Assembly (NCBI GenBank): GCA_035048495.1
Contig: CM068553.1
Span: 1,619,259 to 1,683,258 of the forward strand
Direction: 5' to 3'
Source: Euptelea pleiosperma
Taxonomy: Eukaryota; Streptophyta; Magnoliopsida; Ranunculales; Eupteleaceae
Length of the DNA stretch: 64,000 nucleotides
The notes beneath the pieces were generated by a model, which saw only the letters and a list, made by a program, of their open reading frames with translations, did not search any database and had not been told where the DNA came from. Positions 47,294 to 57,415 of this stretch are shown in pieces. Position 1 is the first letter of the stretch; every line of letters begins with the position of its first letter. Both the position numbers and the translations under genes were made by a program.

Positions 47294-49915
47294 ATGGACA
47301 GCAAATACTCGGCCGAGATGTTGAAGTAATTTTTTGCAAACCCTAAATTCTTGTTTTGTCCCATTATATTTAGTTTTAGGCATAGAGAGTGATCGGTTTG
47401 AATTTATGGACTGCAGGCATTTGGAGAAGCAAAGTGAGGTCCTCATGGAATCCTATAGGTCAATGTCACACGAGCTACATAGGCTTCAGGTTCTTCTTTG
47501 AATCTATAATGTCCTAAGTATGGGGCCCTTGCTTTGCATTGAATGTTCCTGATCCTTTTGTATGCTTTTTTTTTTTTTTTTAAGGTAGAAGAAGAAATGC
47601 TGATGCGAAAATTTTACGAAATTATGTCCCCTCAGGGCCTAACTAAAAAGGTAAATCTTCGTTCCCGTTTTCAATTGGATTTGTTTCATGTAATTCTGGA
47701 TTGCCAGTGGGTTAGATTAACATTCATGCTGTAAAAGAAAGTGCCTCTATGCTCAAAGGTATATGGGACTGAAATTTACTAATGTATGGTTAACTAGGCT
47801 TGTGTGTCAAGTTAATTTATTTGAGGAAAGGTATAACATGTTTTTTTCCATCCCAAAGGAAGGGAATGCGACAATGCATAAGATTTTTCGTATTAGATTA
47901 TTTGAACCCTGTTAATGCATGCTTTTATACACTAAATTGTTCGATCATCATTATGATTGTAATTCAATGTTTAAATGTTGAATTATTTCTATACTGCCAA
48001 CAGTCATGGATACTTCTATTATCCAATGTCACCGTACTGGAAGTCTGGAATAGAGCCATTGAATGGTTTTAATTACACCAAATGGAAGTCATAGTTGGAT
48101 ATAGTGTTGGCAAATCTGGACAATGATTTTGCTCTCAAGGCTCCTGAACCAGAATTACCTACATCCTCCTCATCTAAAGCAGTAATACAAGATTATCAAA
48201 GGTGGGAAAAAGCCAATCGCATGTGCCTTATGATAATCAAGAGTTCCATATGTTTTGGAGTTTTAAATACGAAATAATGTAACGGGAATGAAGTGTTTGG
48301 CGTTATGCACGTTTTTTTAAACCATGGTTTAAATTTGGTACAAAGCTGTTATGTATTTTTTTAACATGAAATTAGATTTAATGGTCTTGACAAGAATCTG
48401 TAATCCAAAAATGAAGTAAGCGGGGTTATTTTTTATTTTTATTTTTGGCTCCTTGGATTTTCAATAGAGCCTTCATGGTGAGTAGTTTGTTGATCTTCAT
48501 TACTTGGGAAGAGTTGTCAACCCAGATCTTCATTACTAGCAGCCTGGTCATATGGGGTGTTTTATGGTTTGAGTTTGTTTTTGGAGATAAATGATTGAAG
48601 TTCAGAAGTAAAGGCTACGATTTTGTTTCTTTTGGTAAATATTTTATGTTGACATATCAGACTTTTCCTGTAGTCAAACTATGCGGCATCATGGAGTTTT
48701 AGTTTTCCATTTTCTTTCTTGTAGTAGTATAAGTAACCCCTCTGTTCCTAGTTATTCTCAATTCATGAAAAAATTTGAAGCATTCCAGAATTTTATGAAC
48801 CCTAGCAGTACATGTAATGCAGTGCCGAGTGATGAACTTGAATCAGTGAAAGCATTGTTCATTCTCTGAGCATTTCTCATGGGAATGAGAAAGGAACATG
48901 GAGAAGTATGATAATCTTTATTGCAAGCAGTGGATGGGATACAGAACTGATGGGACCCTTTGAACCTTTGTAGGGATTAAAATTCAAAGCATCTCCTCTT
49001 TCAATCAGCAATGGGGAAGCTAAGGAATTTCGAAATATTGTTGTTTCCAGCTCATTTCAGTCAACTGTTACAGTAGATTGTTGTCATCACTTTAAAAATG
49101 TGAACTTCACCAAGTTGGTGATGTAAGAGTGGTGGAAAATGGATGTGAATTTGAAATGCATCTCTCATGCAAGTGGCAAACTTGTCTTGCGTATGCAAAG
49201 ATCATTTCATGGATCTTTTTTTGTCAGCATTGGAGAATCTGAGCACGTTTCAATTGTGTGAGTTCTGAGATAATTCCAAGTCATTCTGTTTGATTCAGCT
49301 CCTGTGTGAACGACAATATTAGGATGATTGTACTTGGTGACTAGCCTCTTCTCCTCATTTGGTTTCTCTGTTGGGTCCCAACACCATTTAGTACATAAAG
49401 AAATGACAATTATGCTTTTGATGCCCCTTGCTTTTCTTTTCTTTTTTTTTTTTTTTTGAATTTTTTTTTCCACTTTGGTCTCTAATAGCTACTTTAACCA
49501 TTAATTTCATTTATTATCTACCTAGACATTGTGCAAAAAAATTTAGGTTTATTGCATTAGCAGATAAACTCAAATGGTTGTATGTGCTCATATGATACTC
49601 AACCATCATTTGTAACTATTGTATATATATTTGGGTTACAAATACACGAAAAGTGAGAGGATTGTGTACCACTTGTCTGAAGAGAACTGTTCTTTACATA
49701 GCTTTCCTTTATTGGATGTCTGGGTCGTTTAAAGTTTTGGAATTGCTTTTTCTTTGGTGGTTGCATCCAGTTTGCTTAATTGATCTCATGTTTTGCAGAA
49801 CAAAAATGGAGAAAATGCTTCTAATGATGTCGAGAATGGACAATCGGTGCATCGGTTTGCAATCCAAACGATCAAAGGTAGTTCGCATGTCAAGTCTCTT
49901 GGAGTTCATGGATGA
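47294..49915 (+). CDS. Small coiled-coil protein, HEADING DATE REPRESSOR 1-like
   Basis: Exons 47294-47325, 47417-47489, 47585-47650 and 49799-49915 join in phase to 95 residues. The protein starts MDSKYSAEMLKHLEKQSEVL, continues MESYRSMSHELHRLQVEEEM, LMRKFYEIMSPQGLTKKNK and ends SHVKSLGVHG. The middle is a continuous helix with heptad-like Leu/Met spacing. I associate the HLEKQ..LM..YRSMSHEL..LQVEEE pattern with the plant family named after rice HEADING DATE REPRESSOR 1, a floral-timing regulator linked to SnRK1; this is from memory and moderate. All introns are GT-AG, with strong T tracts before exon 3. The last intron is 2.1 kb and holds a dead copia gag fragment. The final exon could instead be spliced at AAAG-GTAGTTCG, which would change the C-terminus. 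Confidence 0.75.
48050..48268 (+). pseudogene. Ty1-copia gag fragment, intronic
   Basis: Reading NGFNYTKWKS, stop, LDIVLANLDNDFALKAPEPE, then AVIQDYQRWEKANRMCLMII and KSSI. This is the N-terminal part of copia gag (Y..W...L, then W..AN...). One in-frame stop and loss of everything downstream show it is a relic. It sits in the last intron of the small coiled-coil gene, same strand. Confidence 0.75.
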
Positions 49916-50849
49916 TGAGTTCTCTAAATATCAAATTTATACAGACCTGTTCTTAGGAGGGAAATGAACGATATGCAGTTCTTTCAAGGACTAAAATCTT
50001 ATGTTTGAAAGGTGTAAATGTCTGTAACCACTTGGTTTCTAGCCTACACACTAATGATCTCTAATACAGTTATAAGGAAAAGAAAAAAGAAAACTGCAAC
50101 AAAGTTGCAATGGTTCTATCATCATCTTAAGGGAATGTAGAAGGCATGATGTCACACCAAGTAAATTTCACTCATGGTTCGTTTCTGTTTGTATTTGTCA
50201 GTTTCAAGAAAGCATTTCCTCAAATTTTTCCAATGAGAATAATATTTTGGTCTATTACATATACTTGAATTCCATTTTCTTTCTAGAGAGAAACTGAAAA
50301 GCTCATGGATACTAGAAACGCCAAAAACCTTGAATGGAACTATAAAATAACCATTCTTCATGAATGGGATCATAATACAAACTATACTAGCAATTATGTA
50401 TTAACAAGGACAATATTAATGCTCTGCACAAGATTACCTGACATAAAAGCCATTTCGTTTTAGGCTCGGAGTAGTTTCAGGGTAAGCGAGTAGATTACAT
50501 GTCCTTATCCCAGTGGTGAATTGTTGTGCCTCTTTGAGTGTTGTTGAGCACAAGCGTGCTCAAAGAAAATCTAGGTTTCCCCTTTAAGTTTGCAAAAGTT
50601 ATGTCACTTGGAGTAAATTTTGTAACCAAACCACGTGGATGGAGATTCAAATATCAGTCAGGGCCTTCAATCTGTATTCCTTATAACTGACACATTACAG
50701 TTATTCCCTTGGGAAAAATGAAACTGTTATTAATTTTGCAAAAATGGGTTTTGAGAGGACTCAAGAGAGGGAAACAGAGGAACAAAAAGAGAAGGAGATG
50801 AAACGACCATGAAACTGCCATTCCATCGTCAATAGAATGTGGTGAGGAA
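49916..50849. other. 3' flank of small coiled-coil gene
   Basis: Probably the 3' UTR followed by AT-rich DNA. No gene, repeat or structure recognised. Confidence 0.4.
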
Positions 50850-51900
50850 TTTCTTTTTGCATTGTACCCTAAGGAGTGGTGTGGGAGGAATTTCTTGGAC
50901 TGTTCGCGATGTCATGGGTGATACCCAGTAATGCTTTTGATCTTTTATCTTCATGGTCTGTCAGCCGTTTGGGAGTAGAGGGCAGATTTTGTGGCATTTT
51001 CTCCACTTTACAGTGCTGGATTTTTTGTAAGGATAGAAATAATAGGATCTTTGATGACGAGGTTGGGAGGCTGAATGATATTATTACAAGGGTTAAGGCG
51101 CTGCTGTTTTCTGGGTCTGACCCTTTTGAAGATTTTAAAGGATTCAGTTTTGGGCATTTTGTTTGTAGATGGGAGGAAGTTTTGTATGGCTGGTGATAGG
51201 TTTTTGTTTTTTGCTATGATCGTTCCTCTCGTACTTCTTTCGAGGAAGCACATCGATCAACTATCCTTAAGGTACCAAATGGTGTTGCCAAGGGGTGGGT
51301 GATGTGCACGCCGCGAGTGAGATATGGAAGATCTTCGATGGAACCATGACTGCAAATTTGCCTCTGCTTCATCTAACACCCAAGCTTTGATTAGCAAAGC
51401 TTTTGATCCCAGAAAAATGATCTACAATGCCCATCGCCAAGCTGTTACTTTCTCTTTCTGGTATGCTAAAAATGCGACAACTTCCATTCATATCATGCCT
51501 TGAAAAATTGCAGGTGGGAAATATTACAGTATACGAACTGAACTCAGAACTATTTGCGATCAAGGAGGGAAGGCAGTGGCAGGGGATATTTGTAACAGCC
51601 TTTTCTAGCAATCTGGGTTTGACAACAATCTCAATTGCTGAATTATGGGGGACTAAAGCTCGGTATTCCGAGTTCCGATAGCATGGACGAATGGGATACA
51701 GAAATTAATTGTAGAATGCGATTCCCAGTCGATCATCACTCTTCTTGGGGGCTCCAAAGACCCTCCTTGACAATCACTGAACTCAATTCTAGACTGTCAT
51801 AACCCTTCGAAATGCAAGCTGATCCATTATTCACGAGGGAAGAAAAAACTTTTGAATGGATCATCTCGCTAAAGGTGGCCTTTCCTGGACCTTTTGGTGT
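50850..51900 (+). mobile_element. Degenerate LINE 3' end (RT zinc domain and RNase H)
   Basis: VWEEFLGLFAMSWVIPSNAF, then FDLLSSWSV and FCKDRNNRIFDDE are the end of the LINE reverse-transcriptase zinc-binding region, matching the block in the 21892 element. It is followed, across frameshifts and stops, by RNase H-like pieces (GGKYYSIRTEL; AWTNGIQKLIVECDSQSIIT). It is inactive. It lies between the small coiled-coil gene and the TPR gene. Confidence 0.75.
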
Positions 51901-51906
51901 ATCATC

Positions 51907-52197
51907 CATGGTTTAATAAATGGTCATTATAATGAAATTAAATGGCCGTTATAACGGAGAAGGACCTCCTCCATTATGTTACATATTGTTTTAAAGGCCA
52001 TTATAACAAAAATAACGACTGTTATTTTATGAAAAATTTGTTAAAACAATGCCCGTTATTTCTATTTTCCCATTATTTTCTGTTATTTTCCGTTATAAAT
52101 TTTACTGAAAAGTAGAAATTCAAATTTTGAATTTTAGATCTGTTTTTTTTACCATTTTTTTGTCTTGTGTGTTACAATCCGTTATTATGATCCTTGA
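51907..52197. mobile_element. CCGTTATAACGG MITE, copy 4 (decayed)
   Basis: Left end CATGGTTTAATAAATGG, internal GGCCGTTATAACGG, right part GTTACAATCCGTTATTATG and CCTTG. The right tip is eroded and no target duplication is left. Confidence 0.65.
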
Positions 52198-52476
52198 GGT
52201 TCTTCTCTGTGTTTTGAAATCTGTAACGTGGGCAGATATAATGAAAAAAAGAAAAACTAATATTCTAAGTGTAAAATAGGCAAAAAGAAATATTCCAATT
52301 TCCATTTGAGGAGTGTTAAAATTGTCTTCCCAATGTCTACTCCTGACTAGTGATGATCATCAGATTCCCACTAAATAGAATCTCGAAGATGCTAATATTT
52401 CCCCATCTTTTTTCCAAACGGATTCAGGGAGATTTTGGTAATTGTCTCTTAAAAGAATTCGATTAGGCAGTGGGAT

Positions 52477-54870
52477 TTATAAAGGATAACAAGTATCAGA
52501 ACCTCCGGTTTCCCACAAAAAAGAAGCATAGTTACTCTGGTGGTAACAATTTCGGGGCTCAATATCCAGGGCTGCTAGAAACGCCTCCTCTGCCCCTTCC
52601 ATGTCTCCGCGTTTCTGCCACAGGAACATCGCGTACTGGCTCAATGCTTCTGCATCAATTGGCTCCGCCCGCACTGCACGTGCGAAGAGTTCCTCCGCTC
52701 TGTTGTAAAATAGAATAATTCTGATCAAAATCTAATGGTTAAAAATACCGATCACAAAAGGGTTAGTGGGCGCGAGAGAGTTTCCACGAATGAGCAAGAA
52801 TTTTTCCGCATTTGTCATCGGAGGACATCCTCTCAGGGTCTAGGTCGTTGACGGTAGACTGTAGTCGAGATTGTGAGTAAACCTTGGCTGATAGCCAATA
52901 TGACCCACGTGGCTCATTCTTAAGAAGACACTGACCTTAATGGATGTTTGGCCAATCACTAGGTGGAAAATTCTAGGACACCGAATTCTGTATAAAAATT
53001 TCGATGCAGAAGTCCCTCAAATCGCAACGTAGTAGACCCGTTCGGGCCCACTTGCCCCTTGAATGTCTGGTCCACACTATGATAGACCCTACACACCAAA
53101 AATCAGCGTGATTGATGATTTATAGACGTTGGATTTGATCACTTTTTCATCATGGGCTTGGAACCAACTCATAGGCCTGTTTATAAAGCCCATGATGAAA
53201 AAATGCTCAAATCCTACGGCTAGAAATCACCAATCATGCTGATTTTTGGTGTGTAGGTCTATCATAGTGTGGGCCAGACATTCAAGAGTCAAGTGGTCCC
53301 GAACGAGTCTACTACGTTACAAATATAGGGATTTCTGCATCAAAATTTTGATACAGAAGTCGGCATCAAAGAACAGCGCCCTCACTAGGTGGACCACAAA
53401 CCAAAAATCAGCGTGAAAAGTGATTTCTAAGCGTTGGATTGACGTTATTTCATGGGTTGATTTTAACGGTAAGAATTTGAGCATTATTTGGGTATCCGAC
53501 GCTTATAAATCACTGATCAGGCTTATTTTTAGTTTGTAGGTCCACCTAGTGATTGGCCAAACATCCATACGGTCAGTGTCCTCTTAAGAATGTGCCACGT
53601 GGCTCATATTGGCTGCAGTAGGCGGCGGAGTCGCTGACTGCAGGTGTCAGCGAAGGTTTACTCTTCTAAAGTGCAGGACTGTCCAAAAGTGTGCCACGTG
53701 GCTCATATTACGCCATGTCATCAGCCTCGATGACAGGGCCCTGTCATCAAAGTTTTGCTCCCTTGGAGAAGGACCCAAGGCCAAGAGTAGCAAATACAGC
53801 ACTGGGATTGTGCATTGCAACCCACATTGTTGTTGGAAGTTGGAACCCGAGGGTGTCGGTTATACGTTAGCAAACGATGGTGAGTTAACCTGCGCATGTT
53901 ACAAAATTACAGTACAGGCGCACGACAGCATATCCAATCTGTTAAGAAATACAATAAGACGTACGTACCTGTCTTGATCTTTCGCTATCCGGTACAAAAA
54001 CTGCGCGTAATTCGAAAGGATCAATGAATTCTCTGGATCGTCACCAATCAGACGTTCATAAGCATCTCTCCTCCGATCAAAACATTTATCATCCTGACAC
54101 GTGTTGTTGCCATAATCTCCTATCCCTAAATCAAACAGCTGCTTCCGTAACAACCCGCCAACTATCGAGATTCCAGTAGAATTTTCGGCGGAGAAGACGA
54201 TGAAGTCCGCGAGGAGATTCAGAATCCACAGAAAGAGATTCAGAGATCTGAAGAAAACCTTTTTGAAGAGCAAAACTAAAGAATCGCTCGTCTCCCTCGA
54301 GAGTGTAATAGCACTCTCCGTTAGTTCTCCGTTAAAAATCAAGCTCAGCAACTCGTCAATCATGAGAACCACTGAAGATATCGTTTTGATGACCGATGAG
54401 ACTAAAGATACCGGCAGTGTTTCTGGCCAATTTGACGCTAATCGTCTCTTCATCTTGATGATCCGAAGCGAGATCGGAAATCCACAGCCATTGATAGTGT
54501 TCATCTCTAGATTCTCGGTAAAAGATACTTCGTCGCAGCTGGAAAACGGATTTTCTTGCGAGATCTGCCCAAGAACTGGCCACGGAGGTTCTGGATACTT
54601 GATTTCTGTTTTCTTCTCTTCCAAATCTTTCTTCCATCTCTGATCTTTTTTACGGGAACTTTCATCGAAAGATCGAGGATTTTCCTGAAATTTGTCGCCG
54701 TTGTTTCCATCAAATCTGCAGAAGGTCAAAACCTTGCTTAGATTCTTTCTTCTCAATCCGACACTAAAAAACGGAGACCTCTCTGGAGATACGAAGAAAG
54801 ATCCGAAGAGCGGAGGAGTTGCGTGCGTTCTTAGAGCTGAAACCCACAGTGGAGTAGCGATGGAAGACAT
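52477..54870 (-). CDS. TPR-domain protein, probable chloroplast
   Basis: Exons 53969-54870 and 52477-52699 join in phase to 374 residues. The start MSSIATPLWVSALRTHATPP is chosen because it gives a Ser/Thr/Arg-rich, acid-poor N-terminus (through about residue 50, then CRFDGNNGD) typical of plastid transit peptides; an in-frame Met 31 codons upstream (54963) is less likely. The middle is hydrophobic (FFRSLNLFLWILNLLADFIV). The C-terminal third has TPR-like repeats: RRDAYERLIGDDPENSLILS, NYAQFLYRIAKDQDRAEELF, AEPIDAEALSQYAMFLWQKR, DMEGAEEAFLAALDIEPRN, ending SNYASFLWETGGSDTCYPL. The C-terminal pattern fits a plant TPR-like family with no set function. The 1.27-kb intron is almost wholly foldback elements. 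Confidence 0.85.
52875..53663. mobile_element. GAGTAAAC foldback MITE, CGCTGAC subtype, with nested element
   Basis: Tips GAGTAAACCTTGGCTGATAG (left) and, on the reverse strand, GAGTAAACCTTCGCTGACAC. The right subterminal stem is CGCTGAC-ACCTGCA-GTCAGCG; the left one is deleted. Another element is inserted at 52968-53381. It lies in the intron of the TPR gene. Confidence 0.85.
52968..53381. mobile_element. Nested foldback MITE in TPR-gene intron
   Basis: 414 bp bounded by a 12-bp direct repeat TCACTAGGTGGA (52956-52967, 53382-53393). Arms include TTTCGATGCAGAAGTCCC against GGGATTTCTGCATCAAAAT and TACGTAGTAGACCCGTTCGG-like sequence against CCGAACGAGTCTACTACGTT. Its centre repeats the CAAAAATCAGCGTGATTG core. 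Confidence 0.8.
53682..53760. mobile_element. GAGTAAAAC-family single arm, GATGACAG subtype
   Basis: Reverse strand: GAGCAAAACTTTGATGACAG, then the stem GATGACAGGG/CCCTGTCATC with no loop, AGGCTGATGACATGG and ATATGAGCCACGTGGC. Only one arm is present. Confidence 0.75.
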
Positions 54871-55034
54871 GATTTTGCTTCTTTGATTAGAGGAATAAGA
54901 AACTGATACAAATAGCTGAGAAGTAAAAGAACGAAATCCGATATTTTCGGATCCGAAATTCAACGGTTGATTAGGAGTGTTTATGCTTCTGATTTCTGAT
55001 TTCTGATTCCTTGAAAGCGAAATCCTGATTCGGT

Positions 55035-55636
55035 GTCAATTTTTACAACTGGAACCGGAACCGAACCGATATATAAATATGAGTCCGTCTAGAGCTAAAC
55101 CCATTTCTTACATCCAGTTCCTACACCCGGGGGTGGGGCCCACATAGAGATCATGTTGGACAATCCAACCATACATTGAACTGCTCTTGCCATGATGATC
55201 ATCATCACCAAAAATCAGTTCAGTTCGACATTGCTAACCATTTAAAAAATTGACCCAAAATAGTGGTTAAATTAGATGGTCTGGATTTTTCCTGATCTTT
55301 TGTGAGGAGGGTAACCATAGCATGACAAAATCATTGTGCGGTTGGATTATCCAACATGATCTCCACGTGGGCACCACCCTCGGGTGTAAGAACTGGATGT
55401 AAGAAATTGGTGTAGCTCTAGACGGACTCTATAAATATAGTGTTAAAATTGAAATATTACCAAGATTGGAACCAAAGTACCCGGAACCTACTGGAACCAA
55501 ATAATCGGTTCTAGTTCCTAATCCATCATTTTGAGAACTGGATACGTTAAGAACTGTAACCGATAAGAACCGATAATATTGATTTCGGTTTTGAGTACAT
55601 TAGGAACCGAACCGGAACCGACCCGTTGACACCCTG
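55035..55636 (-). repeat. GGTTCC-rich interspersed repeat, copy 2
   Basis: Reverse-orientation copy of the 16520 repeat, with GGAACCGGAACCGAACCG at one end and CCGATAAGAACCGATAAT and GTTGACACCCTGG at the other. It contains the foldback element 55081-55429 at nearly the same internal place as copy 1. Confidence 0.8.
55081..55429. mobile_element. GAGTCCGTCTAGAGC foldback MITE, copy 2
   Basis: 349 bp with ends GAGTCCGTCTAGAGCTAAAC and GTGTAGCTCTAGACGGACTC. Exact 9-bp target duplication TATAAATAT (55072-55080, 55430-55438), which suggests a Mutator-like origin. Confidence 0.93.
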
Positions 55637-55705
55637 GACTGGAGTTTAGAGTCTTTAGACTTTAGACTTTAGAGTCGGACGACCTGGTAGCTTTTTCTCG
55701 AGACC

Positions 55706-56367
55706 CGTTTTGCTGAGTAAAACTTGTGTCACAAGATGTTGTGACGGAAGCCGGTCACAGCACTCAAATGGATCCACATGGCATACTATAAGAGGACGAT
55801 GACCGTATGGATGTTTGGCCAGTCCCTCGGTGGACCGGTACACAAAGCATTAGCCTGATTAGTGATTTCGAACCGATTCGATTGAAGTTATTTTCATGGG
55901 ATAATTTTAACGGTAGGAATTTGAGCATTATTGACCGTTATTTGAGTGCAAAAATCCAAAGGTTGTAAATCACTAATCAGGCTGATTTTGGGCTTGTAGG
56001 TCTACCGAGGGACTGGCCAAACATCCATACGGTCAGCGCCCTATGATCGAATGCCACGTGGCTCGTATTGAGTGCTGTGACCGGCTTCCGTCACAACATC
56101 TTGTGACACAAGTTTTACTCGGTTTTGCTCACGAACGTCTTTGCTCACGGATGCTCACGACGTTCATATGGGACACGTAGTACACTATTATACAGTACTT
56201 TGAACCCTTAGATGAAGAATCAGGCTGACTTTTTCTACGTCGGTCTACTTATGAGCCAAAGCCGCCAAACATCTATACGGTCATGCTCATGCTTTTTAGG
56301 AGTGTGCCATGTGGCTCATATGGACGTTGGTGAGCGTCCGTGAACAAAGACGATCGTTAGCAAAACC
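55706..56367. mobile_element. Foldback MITE with GTTTTGCTCACG ends, split by another MITE
   Basis: Left tip GTTTTGCTCACGAACGTC, right tip (reverse strand) GTTTTGCTAACGATCGTC; both arms go on to GGACACGTAG or GAGCCACATGGCACAC. The element at 55715-56120 has inserted a few bases inside its left tip. The core is shortened compared with the GAGTAAAAC family. Confidence 0.65.
55715..56120. mobile_element. GAGTAAAAC foldback MITE, GTCACAA subtype
   Basis: 406 bp, tips GAGTAAAACTTGTGTCACAA and the reverse-strand equivalent; subterminal stem GTCACAA-GATG-TTGTGAC in both arms. Flanks CGTTTTGCT and GGTTTTGCT match at 8 of 9. A close sibling of the 35982 copy. Confidence 0.93.
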
Positions 56368-56403
56368 TACTTTTTCTCTTCACAATGCCAAGTCCTCTCT
56401 AGA

Positions 56404-56568
56404 GAGTAAAACTTCTATCACACGAAATTGTAAATCACACAATCACAAGCGAATGAGTTCTCGGCACGTACACAAGTGCTTTTGCAACGTACCATTGCTT
56501 TTGCTTTTAGGTGTATCATTGGCTGTGATTGTGTGATTTGCAATCCGATTGTGACAGAAGTTTTACCC
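56404..56568. mobile_element. Miniature GAGTAAAAC element without the long core
   Basis: 165 bp, tips GAGTAAAACTTCTATCACAC and (reverse strand) GGGTAAAACTTCTGTCACAA. Arms share AAATCACACAATCACA. Exact 9-bp duplication CTCTCTAGA (56395-56403, 56569-56577). The GGATGTTTGGCC core of the larger relatives is absent. Confidence 0.9.
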
Positions 56569-56640
56569 CTCTCTAGAATCTCTATACGAGAACTATTTTC
56601 GCTCCAGCGGAGTTTTGCTCCCGTGATGGGCAGCCAAACC

Positions 56641-57044
56641 GAGTAAACCTTCGCTCACACTTGTGTGTGAGCAAAGCCGATCACACATCACAATATAAGC
56701 CACGGGGCACACTCTTAGAGGACGATGACCGTATGGATGTTTGGCTAGTTCCTCTTTGGACTTGTAAACCAAAAATTAGCTTCATTAGTGATTTCTAAGC
56801 ATTGGATTGGAGTCATTTTCATGGGTTGCTTTTAACTGTAGAATTTAGAGCATTTTGACCATTATTTGGGGTACTAGATCCAAAGGTCAAACATAACTAA
56901 TTAGGATGATTTTTGGTTTACAGGTCCAACGAGGGACTGTCCAAACATCCATACGGTCATTGTGCTCTGAGAGTGTGCCACGTGACTCATATTGTGGTGT
57001 GTGATCGGCTTTGCTCACACACAGGTGTGAGCGAAGGTTTACTC
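56641..57044. mobile_element. GAGTAAAC foldback MITE, CTCACAC subtype
   Basis: 404 bp, tips GAGTAAACCTTCGCTCACAC on both strands. Subterminal stem GCTCACAC-TTGT-GTGTGAGC, then AAAGCCGATCACACATC. Flanks AGCCAAACC and GGCCAAACC match at 8 of 9. Confidence 0.93.
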
Positions 57045-57088
57045 GGCCAAACCGCTAATCATGATTGTTTCTGTACGAGTAGGTCATC

Positions 57089-57415
57089 CTAGGGATGAGT
57101 AAAACTTTGATGACAGGGCGCTAGGGATGAGTAAAACTTTGATGACAGGGGGCACACTCCTAGAGGACTTTGATCGTATGGATGTTTGGCCAATCCTTAG
57201 GTGGACCTATAACAAAAAATCAGCCTGATTAGTGATTTATAGGCATTGGATTAGAGTCATTTTCATGGGCCGATTTTTACCGTGGAATTTGAGCATTATT
57301 GACCATTATTTGAAGTACAAAGATCTAAAGGTTTGAAATCACTAATCAGGCTGATTTTTGTTTGTAGGTCCGCCTAGGTATTGGCCAAACATCCATATGG
57401 TCAGAGACTCAAGAG
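57089..57415. mobile_element. GAGTAAAAC-family copy with duplicated tip, right end lost
   Basis: CTAGGGATGAGTAAAACTTT and GATGACAGGG occur twice in tandem (32-bp period, 57089-57150), followed by GGCACACTCCTAGAGGAC and the usual core. The right arm stops near GGTCAGAGACTC without a GTTTTACTC tip. Confidence 0.85.

Noticed and set aside
54200..54643. A 147-residue plus-strand frame
   Set aside because: It is antisense to exon 1 of the TPR gene, which has the convincing protein.
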